30,225 bases of DNA from CAYUBI01 sp964443005 (GTDB lineage: Bacteria > Margulisbacteria > Riflemargulisbacteria > GWF2-35-9 > CAYUBI01). The translations under genes were made by a program, and so were the position numbers. Position 1 is the first letter of the stretch. Each line of letters opens with the position of its first letter. Below are positions 1 through 8,800 of this stretch, in pieces. The notes under the pieces were generated by a model that saw only the letters and a program-made list of their open reading frames with translations, was not told the DNA's origin and searched no databases. The DNA lies in NCBI GenBank assembly GCA_964443005.1, contig CAYUBI010000014.1, forward strand, positions 1-30,225, written 5' to 3'.

Positions 1-172
1 TTGCCTCCAGCGTTGAGAGAAGTAGCGATTTTCCAAATCGACGGGGACGAGACAGAAAATATATGCTACCCGATTGAATTAACTGATAAATTAGCTTTGT
101 TTTGTCAATATATAAACAATCATCGTTAATTAATTTCTCGAAAGTTTGTATACCAATCGGTAATTTTTTCAT
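1..172 (-). CDS. AAA-ATPase-like family protein (PF09820 type), N-terminal fragment
   Basis: The gene runs off the left edge; 57 residues are visible. Reading from an ATG at 172, the protein begins MKKLPIGIQTFEKL, continues with a YIDKT motif near residues 21-25, and reaches SRPRRFGKSLLLSTL at residues 41-55. This order (PIGI-x-F-E, Y-[IV]-DKT, FLSRPRRFGKS) is the hallmark of the AAA-ATPase-like family, which normally carries a PD-(D/E)XK nuclease-like domain at its C-terminus. RRFGKS supplies the Walker A lysine. A strong AAGGAG ribosome site lies at 181-186. These proteins are common, often multicopy, and of unproven function; a mobile or defence role is often suspected. The family call is confident; the rest of the gene cannot be judged. 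Confidence 0.85.
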   Translation of the reverse strand, partial: MKKLPIGIQTFEKLINDDCLYIDKTKLIYQLIQSGSIYFLSRPRRFGKSLLLSTLEA

Positions 173-196
173 TAAAACAGCTCCTTATGCTTGTAG

Positions 197-367
197 CTCA
201 CCTCACCTCAATACACTTATTATAAGTATATAGTTAAAATTATTTATACTCAATCTAATTTCTAGTCTGCATATGCCATTATGTTTCTATATTCAAAAGG
301 TTATACCCAGGTGTTCAATTTGTCCGGAGGATTTTCAAGTTGGCAACAAGTATGTAACGAGCTATAA
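197..367 (+). pseudogene. Decayed rhodanese-like domain, C-terminal remnant
   Basis: One frame reads KIIYTQSNF, stop (TAG at 263-265), SAYAIMFLYSKGYTQV, FNLSGGFSSWQQ, then a stop at 365-367. This matches the end of a rhodanese domain: the active-site loop (usually C-x4-R-S), the helix after it, and the G[YF]xxVxNLxGGxxxW signature. The loop Arg position is a stop, the active-site Cys position is Thr, and the N-terminal half is missing because a TAG at 194-196 closes the frame. It is therefore a dead fragment, probably of a single-domain sulfurtransferase. It lies tail to tail with the decayed phosphoesterase. No start codon or ribosome site is assigned. Confidence 0.6.
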
Positions 368-373
368 AAAAAG

Positions 374-697
374 CTAGTTACTTTTTCTGCCCAAATTAAT
401 GACTGTAATTTCAGGAGGTGCTGAAAAACGCACTGGCAGCCACTAGGTCCCAGTTTCACGACTGGTATATAATAATTGGCCATTAGGCAGATGATAAAAG
501 CCTTGGGAATATTGATGCGTCAGGCGTACTAACAAACTAAAAGGAAAAACTTGCCCTGCATGCGTATGTCCAGATAATTGAAGATCAACGTTGCCTGCAA
601 GACTTGGAACTAATGTTGGCCGATGCTTGAGTAATAGCGTATAAATTATTGCCGACTTAATGAGTAATGTGCTTTTTGACCGGTTTTGGCTTATTGC
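374..697 (-). pseudogene. Decayed YkuE/YaeI-type metallophosphoesterase, C-terminal remnant
   Basis: The reverse strand reads LLLKHRPTLVPSLAGNVDLQ followed by LSGHTHAGQVFPFSLL, the last metal-binding GHTH block (about 551-580) of membrane-associated calcineurin-like phosphoesterases of the YkuE/YaeI group. The reading then shifts frame by one base after LPNGQLLY. It continues as YTSRETGT, stop, WLPVRF, APPEITVINLG, which is the family's usual ending (YxSRGTGTWGxPxRFxAPPEI) with GGA changed to GAA and TGG changed to TAG. The final stop is at 374-376. The N-terminal two thirds with the earlier metal ligands is absent; the fic stop codon lies only 5 bases beyond the remnant. A frameshift, a nonsense codon and truncation together make this a pseudogene. 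Confidence 0.75.
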
Positions 698-702
698 TCA
701 CG

Positions 703-1308
703 CTATAAATCTGCTGTTCTGAATTCGCTATATCCTTCGTAAAAATAGCTTACATCAATACCTTTCATGAAAATCTCACGATTATCTATTTTTTCGGTCA
801 GAGCTGTTTGAAGAAGCTGTTTTATTTCAATGTCTTTGATTGTGCTACGCTCCATGGCTAAAAGATAATCTGATTTATCAACCTCATTCCAGTCAATCAC
901 GTGTTTTATTTCTTTCTTAAGTATCAAATCCAGCCAGATTCTTGTGGCTCGTCCATTGCCTTCGCGGAATGGATGGGCAATATTCATTTCTACATATTTT
1001 TCAATGATTTCGTTGAAATTTCTTTGTGGCATTTGGGTGATATTCTCGAGAGATTGTTCTAAATACATCAATGGAACAAAGCGGAAATTACCCTTTGAGA
1101 TATTCACATTTCTTAATTTTCCTGCAAAATCGTAGATATCGGAAAATAAATAAGCATGAATCTGGGCAAGCCCATCAAACGTGCCAATCTCTAGTTGATT
1201 TATTGCTCCACTGTCAAAAAGTTGCTTAGCTTTTTGCTTGCTGATTTTTTCTTCTATTTTATTCAACTCAAGCTGATTGTTAATATGTAATTTATTTTCC
1301 AAAATCAT
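703..1308 (-). CDS. fic: Fic family protein (probable AMP transferase), compact form
   Basis: This 201-residue protein has the Fic core motif HPFREGNGRATR at residues 112-123, with catalytic His112, Glu116 for the metal and Arg120 for the phosphates. The family transfers AMP (or another phosphate-containing group) to a hydroxyl on a target protein. The C-terminal stretch (MKGIDVSYFYEGYSEF) matches short cytosolic Fic proteins annotated as cell-filamentation proteins. I place the start at ATG 1308, with a GGGGAG ribosome site 8 bases ahead; the longer open frame runs into tRNA-Gln and cannot be coding there. I see no clear [ST]xxxE[GN] inhibitory helix and no separate antitoxin gene beside it. 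It sits 50 bp from the 3' end of tRNA-Gln and directly beside a decayed phosphoesterase, which suggests acquisition. Confidence 0.9.
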   Translation of the reverse strand: MILENKLHINNQLELNKIEEKISKQKAKQLFDSGAINQLEIGTFDGLAQIHAYLFSDIYDFAGKLRNVNISKGNFRFVPLMYLEQSLENITQMPQRNFNEIIEKYVEMNIAHPFREGNGRATRIWLDLILKKEIKHVIDWNEVDKSDYLLAMERSTIKDIEIKQLLQTALTEKIDNREIFMKGIDVSYFYEGYSEFRTADL

Positions 1309-1358
1309 TATAAGCTCCCCTCTCAATTGACGGCTTATAGGCCATTCGGATATTTTGT

Positions 1359-1432
1359 TGGTTGCCCCGCAAGGACTCGAACCTCGACAAGCAGATTCAG
1401 AGTCTGCCGTGCTACCATTACACAACGGGGCA
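1359..1432 (-). tRNA. tRNA-Gln (anticodon CUG)
   Basis: A full cloverleaf can be folded on the minus strand. The acceptor stem is TGCCCCG with CGGGGCA, discriminator A and an encoded CCA. The D-arm is followed by an anticodon stem CAGA/TCTG around loop CTCTGAA, giving anticodon CTG, and the T-loop contains GGTTCGAGTCC. It is 74 nt including CCA. This species reads CAG; the UUG isoacceptor is not in the window. Its 3' side faces the accessory left end, as expected for a tRNA used as an integration site, though no duplicated tRNA tail was found in view. Confidence 0.96.
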
Positions 1433-1536
1433 ATATATTATTCTTATTATACCGAAGATTGATAGCGCTGATAAGAGAGGACTTCAGGTCTTAAAAATGT
1501 TAAAATAAATCAGCGAAAGAAAAAGGAGCATTTACT

Positions 1537-2796
1537 GTGACGTTAACTCAACGAGAATATGCACTCAAAGGAAAAATAACTCCTGATATGAAAGCAGTTG
1601 CTGCACATGAAGGATTGGAAGTCGAAGATATCCTCGCAGGAATAAAAACTGGCGAAATTGTCCTTACTAAAAATACACTTCGGCAAATCCCTGCACTTGG
1701 AATAGGAAAAGGTTTACGTACCAAAGTTAATGCTAACCTTGGAACCAGCGATCATTGCCCAGGCATTAGCAAAGAACTGCAAAAACTAGCTATTGCTGAA
1801 GAAGCTGGCGCAGATGCAATTATGGACTTAAGTACAGGTGGCGATCTGGATCTTATTCGTAGGTCAGTGTTAGCAAATGCAACAGCTGTTATTGGAACTG
1901 TGCCTATTTATCAGGCAATGGTCGATGCCTTGCGTACTACTGGAGACTTGATGAATGTTACAGCTGAAGCCTTGTTTCAGGTTATTGAAAAACAATGCCG
2001 TGACGGAGTAGATTTTGTGACCATTCATTGCGGCGTTACCAAGGAAGTTGTGCGACAATTAAAACAACAACCGCGTATTGCAGGTGTTGTGAGTCGTGGT
2101 GGAGCTTTTTTAGTTAAATGGATTGAACAAACTGGCAATGAAAATCCGTTATTCAAGAACTTTGACCGGATTTTAGAAATATGCAAAACCTATGATGTTG
2201 TGATTAGTTTGGGAGATGGTTTACGCCCAGGCGCATTAGCAGATGCAACTGATGCTGCGCAAATACAAGAACTGGTTCATTTAGGTGAATTAACGCGGAA
2301 ATGTTTAACTGCTGGAGTTCAAGTTATGGTCGAAGGACCTGGACATATGCCTTTAAATCAAATTGAAACCAATATTCGATTACAAAAATCACTATGTCAT
2401 GGCGTTCCCTTTTATGTGTTGGGCCCATTAGTAACAGATATTGCACCTGGATATGATCACATTACATCTGCAATTGGCGGCACCTTAGCTGCAGCAGCTG
2501 GCGCAGATTTTTTATGTTACGTGACACCTGCAGAACATTTGGGATTACCTACGATTGATGATGTACGTGAGGGAGTGATGGTTAGCCGAATTGCAGCTCA
2601 TGCTGCAGATATTTGTAAAAATCCACGCTTTCGAAATCAAGATGATCGCATGTCTATTGCTAGAAAAGCTCTCGATTGGCCAACGCAATTTTCGCTAGCT
2701 ATTGACCCCCAAAAAGCCAAAGCTATGCGTGCTGAACGTTCCCCTGGCGAAATTGATACGTGTACAATGTGTGGGCCCTTTTGCTCTATGAAATAA
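1537..2796 (+). CDS. thiC: Phosphomethylpyrimidine synthase ThiC, short form
   Basis: ThiC is a radical-SAM enzyme that rearranges aminoimidazole ribotide into hydroxymethylpyrimidine phosphate for thiamine synthesis. The 419 residues contain the expected blocks, including NANLGTS, the E-x-G-A-D-A-I-M-D-L-S-T-G-G-D stretch, VEGPGHMPLNQIE, VLGPLVTDIAPGYDHITSAI and a final CTMCGPFCSMK that binds the 4Fe-4S cluster. It is about 200 residues shorter than enterobacterial ThiC because the N-terminal ThiC-associated domain is absent, as in clostridial and archaeal forms. The start is GTG at 1537, with AAGGAG about 8 bases upstream. The 104-bp leader after tRNA-Gln has no recognisable TPP riboswitch core. 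No other thi gene is adjacent. The Cys motif is C-x2-C-x3-C, one residue shorter than the textbook spacing. Confidence 0.97.
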   Translation: MTLTQREYALKGKITPDMKAVAAHEGLEVEDILAGIKTGEIVLTKNTLRQIPALGIGKGLRTKVNANLGTSDHCPGISKELQKLAIAEEAGADAIMDLSTGGDLDLIRRSVLANATAVIGTVPIYQAMVDALRTTGDLMNVTAEALFQVIEKQCRDGVDFVTIHCGVTKEVVRQLKQQPRIAGVVSRGGAFLVKWIEQTGNENPLFKNFDRILEICKTYDVVISLGDGLRPGALADATDAAQIQELVHLGELTRKCLTAGVQVMVEGPGHMPLNQIETNIRLQKSLCHGVPFYVLGPLVTDIAPGYDHITSAIGGTLAAAAGADFLCYVTPAEHLGLPTIDDVREGVMVSRIAAHAADICKNPRFRNQDDRMSIARKALDWPTQFSLAIDPQKAKAMRAERSPGEIDTCTMCGPFCSMK

Positions 2797-2821
2797 CTAC
2801 GAAACTAATCATAAGATAGCA

Positions 2822-5800
2822 TTATATTTGCTCGATTCTGTTGGGTTGTTGTTGTTGTTGTTGCATAGCCAAGTTATTTTTCCCAAAAGATCGGGCCTTT
2901 GTATCTAAAGCTAGTGTAAACGATTTTAGTTTTATGTCAGGGTTTTTTCCCCTTTTTGATTCCTTTTCTCGCCGATTTTTTTGTCGTTCTTTTGCGCGCT
3001 GTTGAAATAGTTCATTCATCATGTCTTGACTCATGGTTGTTATGCTTGCAAAATAGGTTTGCAATGTGGATGCAGATGACGAGTGACGTTGAGTAACTGC
3101 CATTTTCTCAAGTATTTCCTGAAATTGCTTTTGTTTGTCTTTATCTAAACGCGCCTCATTACGAACAAAGGTTTGCAAATATGGAATAAAAGCTGCATTT
3201 TCTTTGCACAAAGTCTGAAATTCATTTGTTACATCTTGCCCTTGTGTAGACAGTTGGCTAATTTTTGCAGTTAAATAATCATAACGAGCAAACATTTGCT
3301 CTAATTTATCTAACTGGTTTAGCTGAACCATGGCTTGATCAATGTTGCTTTGAATTTGTTCTTGATCACCAATTTGCGCAATAGTAGATACTGTCGTTTT
3401 AATTTTTTTTAATTGCTGATAAATGCCTTGAACAACAGTTGATAAAGCTGCTGGAGATAATGTTTCTGAACTTTGCGTGAGTGATTGCTGCAATTTCTGA
3501 GTTTCCCGATGTACTTTTAAAACTGCTTTTTGAATGTCAGCTACTGTAGCTTGCGCATTTAATTGTGTTTGGATAGTTTCGTCAATTGCATTGTTAATGT
3601 CACTGGATTGACTAGTTACGGTAGCTGTTAGTAACTCATTTTTCTCAATAGGTATGGGAAGCTTGGCATTTTGGAACAAGGTTAGAAGTTCACCTGTAAC
3701 ATTTTTTTTAACAGAATCTGTTAATAGTGGATCCTGCTGTTTAATTAAGGAAAAGGTTGCAGTGAGCATGGTATGAGGCAATTGTTCAAGAACTTCTTGA
3801 TACGAGGACTCATAGTTTTGCGTTTTAAAGGTTCGAAGCATTTCTTTAAATTGCACAGATAAAGCAAAAAAATCAGGGCGTAATTTTTTTTCAATGTCTG
3901 CTGATTTTTGAGAAACTGCGACAATAAGGTTTGTCATTTTTGTTGCTTTCATGAAATCGTCTGGAGTTTGAATTGGCTTTTTAGATTCATCGTCCATGTC
4001 GTGCATTAATTGAATGATTGTTTCAATAGGCAAGGGTTCAATCAATGCAGTAATTGTTGTAACAGTCTCATAAACTGATTGAGTGGAGTCATTAATTGCC
4101 TCTTTCATAATTACTGCAATGGGTTTTTCCTTTGGTACTGGCAACGCCTGTACACTGCTACGAGTCAACGGAACAATCGCAGGGAAAGTGTCTTGTTGGA
4201 TTATTGCCTCTGGCAGTTGTTTTTTCTGCGATGTATCAGACCGATTACTGTCACTGAAAGCAATTAGCATTGCATGTAGCCAAGGTTTTGCTGTGGTTTT
4301 TTCTAGTAATTCCGTGATTACTTTTGGTTGCTGTGTTGACATTCGTTTTAATTCTTTGGCAATGGGCTCTGTCATTTTTTTAATTTGCTTTTGTAGCGTT
4401 TCGGTTTGCATTTGCTGCACTACACTTTGATCTTTGCTAGGGTTAATGATTGTATCCAAAGCAGCTTTGTTAGTTAAAACAGATAAAACCTCCAAACTGG
4501 GCATGAGTAACGATTCAGGTTGCTGCGATTCGGTTTGCTGGCGGTTGTTTAGCGAGCTTTTAACAACACCTGCCATATACTGCGCCATTTTTGCAATTGT
4601 TTTGGGATGATTAGCGCGTACGTCCTGTATTATTTTAATCACTTCATCTTTAGACTTAGCGGTTTTTATCTTTTTAAGTATTGTTTCCATTTTTTCTGAA
4701 AATTCTTGACTTGTTTGTGTGTTTTCTGTTGCTGCTTGCAACGTTGCTTGGATATCTTTCATCAAAAGTTCCAGCTGCTGTTTGACGGGTTTAGTCAGCT
4801 GAGGATGTGTTCCGCGTGAAATAAGTTGTTGTTGATTCATTTTCTTTATTACGTCTGTTAACACGTTCATTTCTTGTTCTGGAGTTGACTCCTCTTTTAA
4901 GGAAGACAGCAACTTCGCTAGCGGCTTTAATTCGCTCAGAAGAGCTTGAGAAGTTGCAGAAACAGGTGCTGCGTCATCTGTGGGTTTTGCTACAATCAGC
5001 AACAGAATATTTTTCAGTTCCTTTACCATAGCTTGGGTTTGCGTTTTTAATAATTGCTGCGTTGGTTGTTCCTTTAAGTCACGCGAATGCTCGACAACTG
5101 TTTCATCTGTTTTTTCTGCTGCTGCTTTTAATCGTTGTGCAGCTTGAAGAACTTTTGGAGCAGTAGGATCTTTTTTGGCAGGATTTTGATTTTCTAAATT
5201 TGCTTTGTCATTCTTTGCCAGCCCATCTATTACTTCTTTGCCAACGGACATTGTATTCGCTTGTTGGTCAACCATTGGGACTTCGTTAGGTGACATCACT
5301 TGCTCCCGTGCTGCTAGATTTTCGATTTGAATTGCCGCTACTGCTACAGCTTTAACGTTTTCGTTTTGTGAAACTGATTGAACTGTTACAGTTGACTGAG
5401 CTGCTTGCGTAACAAGTTTACTAGATTCAAGCATTGACTGTTGTTCGCTAATAATCTCATTTATTGTTTGTTCCGCAGCAATCAATCGCTTGGCTAAGCT
5501 TTGATCATCTGTTAGTTTCTGCTGATAAGACGTTAGCTCCTGATCAATTTCCTGAGCTGTTTCTTTTAATACAACTGCTTGTTTTTGTCGTGTTTCCACA
5601 ATATTTTGTTTTTCTGAGACGTGTGTTAATTCTTGGTCGTTTTGCTCGATCTTCTGAATTTTTTCTTGTAATTGAATCACAGCTGCTGCCATAGACTGAC
5701 GCTCGTCAACAACTCGCTTAACAACAGTTTGGATGACTGCTGCAATTTGCTTGTGCTGCTCGACTATCTGTTGCGCTTTTTCAACAATTTGTTGAAGTTC

Positions 5801-8800
5801 CTCAGGTGTGCGTATGTCTGCAACTACGGCTTTTTCTTGCGCTGGGTTTTGCGATGCTACGTTATCCGTCAACTGGAGCTGAGCCTCACGTAGCACGTCC
5901 ATAACATCCGCAACATTGACGGGTTGATTGTTGGACGCTGCTTTTAAAGTTGATTCTAAAAACGCAGTCACCATTTTTTCTACTGCAGGGTCATTGGGTA
6001 CAGAAGAGGTGCTAGTCATGACTTGCTGCGTTAATTCTTGAATCATTGTTTGCGCTGATTGTGGGTTCGACAGCAGCTGTTTGTTTTGCGGAGTTTGCAA
6101 GGAAATAACTGCTTTTTCAAGAGTTGCCTCCTTATTTGTAAAACTAGCGATGGTTGTGCTAGCTTTGGCTATATCAATGGGAATAGGCATGACTGCAGCA
6201 ACTGCCTGGACTACAGACATGGTACTTGCTGTAATAATCGTTGAAGCTGTTGTTGGTGAAGCTGTTGTTGTCGGTTGTGGAGCAACAGCTTGCAGAATAG
6301 CACTAATGATAATCGCTATATCAATAGGTTCGCGTGTAGGTAATTGCTTCTGAATTTCCTTGATAATTTTGTCAACTGCAGGATCTTGTGTATCGGAAAT
6401 ATTTGCTGAAGTGACGACATTGGATGCTGGAGTTACTAGTGTTGTCGTCGGTTGAGTAGGTGTTGTAGGCAATGCAGATGCCAATTCTTGTTTTGTGATG
6501 GGTACTGCAGTACTTTTATTAATATCCGCTGAATCGGTCTCTTCCTTTGGCTGTTGCTTACTTTGCGAATTATTTTTTTCTTGATCTGGCTTTGTTTGTG
6601 CAGGCGCAACAGCCAATTTTTCTAATTGTGTTTGTAAGGATTTGATTTGTTGCGCATCTAATTTGGATACTGCAACAACAACAGAAGAAACTATTTCTGT
6701 TGTATTATCTGCTACAGTGACAGCTGCAGATATAGACGATTTTGCTGCAGACATGGAAGCTGAAGCTGTAGTGGTTGCTTCAGTCATTGTCGTATCTGCA
6801 CTTGTCTTGGCCGTTGACGTTTTCGTTGTAGTCGTGTTTGCTTTTGCTTTTGTTTCTGCTTTTGTCGCCAGAGTTGTGGTTGTACTAAATTTTTTACTTG
6901 TGGGATCACAGATTACAGTGATTTTGGCGATAACAGCTGTGGATAATTGACTTATTCCTGTTTGATTTTTTGCATTTACAAAAACATTGCCGACTTTAGC
7001 ATAAGCAGCATCTTTAGCAAAAACAATTTCAGCAGTTCCACTTTGTAAAGCAGCAGTGCAAGCAGTACTCATTGCAAAAGCAGCAGATTGAAAAAAGTCG
7101 ATAGTTTGGGGCATATTAATTTGATTTTTTGCCATAGTTTGTACCTCTACGGCTGTTAATTGTGTTATATTAGAGGCCATCACTTTCGCAAAACTTTCAA
7201 TTGAACCAACGGAATTACTCACTAAAGTCGATGCTGCAGACGGAACTAGTGGCGAAAATTGACTTGCATTTGGCAATACAGCTGAAGTTTTTATAACTGT
7301 TGGATCAACTGAATCAGTTCGCTGCTCAGTATATGTTCTTGAGGAAGTGCTGGAGGCTAATGCAGGTGAAGGCGGTGGTGGTGCCGCAGCTGCCGTAGGT
7401 TGCGTAGCGGGTGCAGCTGGTGCAGCAGCTGGCGCTTGCTTATCTGGTTCACTTGGCTGCTTACTTTGACTTTTCTCTGGCGCAACTGATTTAGATTTTT
7501 CAGAATTCGACGAACTTGTATTTTTAGGATCTGTTAAAATGGAAATTGGAGTTTGCTGATTCATGAGTGCAGTTGCAGCAGCTACTAAGGCTTTATTTGG
7601 CATGGCTTTTAATTCACCTGGTTTTGCTTCTGGATTTCGGACATATCCTTCTTCAATACTTGCTGCATTTTGTACAATACTTCGCGTATCATCCAGTGCA
7701 GTTTTTAAGCGTGAAAACCATTCTTCAAAATCTTGTTTTTCTTGCGCATGTCGAAGCTCAGCTATTTTCTTTATAATATCCGTATTCCCAGCATTTATTG
7801 CAGAAAACGTTTTAATCGAGTTCGCTGTAAATTTTGCAGTTGGCGCTACACTGGGTTGCAAACCCGAAGGCTTGGGATTCTTACATTGAGATTCGTAAAT
7901 GGCATCAGCTAATTTGTCAGCCAAATAATCAACTACCATTTTTGTAACTTTTTCAAGCATGTTATTCAGCAAAGTCAAGCTTCGAACTGTATTTGCAATG
8001 TTATTCGTATTATTAGCTAAATTCGTAGCTAAGGTCCCTGTATTATTCCATTCAGTTAAGGTTGCTTGATCCTTTTTGTCTAATTTAACTCCAAACCCTT
8101 CAATTATGCCAAACGATTCTAATTGCGCATAAACATCAAAAGCCAAAGCAACTAAAAAGCTAACTAAGGCTGAATAAAATGCTTTTTTTGCATCCATAAT
8201 CTCGTTATATCGACTGACATACGTACTGACTAACTGATGTAGTTGACCTACAGCAATGGAAGCAACTTGTCGTTGCATTTTGACAGCTTGAACCACCATA
8301 TCAAAATTATTGCCAAGGCTATATCCACCTGTCATGGAACTTACCATATCTCGGATATCTGCAATGAACTTTAGCATATCTATTTTTGTTTCAATTAATT
8401 TGAAAACTTCTTCAATTTTGGCTTGAATTGCAGCCATATATCCACTGTTTAGCGCAATTTTCCCTTGCCCAATACCTTGGACTAAGCCAGTATTCATGTT
8501 TTTAATAGCTTCAACAATTAATTTCATCAATGGGTCATGATCATCTTCTTGAAAAAGTTCTTCAATTAGCTGAAGCATTTGTTTTTGCACTTTTTCAATA
8601 TCACCAAAATCATCTTTGGCTTTATCTTGTGCCCGTATAACATTATCCAATTGATTCGCAATACGCAGCGATGAATTAATTAATGATGCGATTTTCTGAA
8701 ATTCTGCTACATCTGCTTTGGGCAACTTCAAGGCTATGACTTGCAGGATTATATTCACAATTGACATAATAACTGATTTAATTAATCCACGAAGAGCCTC

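Noticed and set aside
1..129. Open plus-strand frame from the left edge to a TAA
   Set aside because: It is antisense to the AAA-ATPase-like gene, whose motifs, ATG and AAGGAG site are clear on the minus strand.
301..483. 60-codon minus-strand frame
   Set aside because: It crosses the phosphoesterase fossil and the rhodanese fossil and is a by-product of their decay; only part follows a once-coding frame.
1309..1425. Longer Fic start at 1425
   Set aside because: The extension runs through tRNA-Gln; ATG 1308 has a good ribosome site.
1433..1536. TPP riboswitch before thiC
   Set aside because: The conserved CTGAGA and ACCTGA-type core elements are absent and the leader is only 104 bp.
4083..4430. 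115-codon plus-strand frame, and about twenty similar ones up to 14573
   Set aside because: All are antisense shadows of the giant gene with no family motifs, ribosome sites or promoters.
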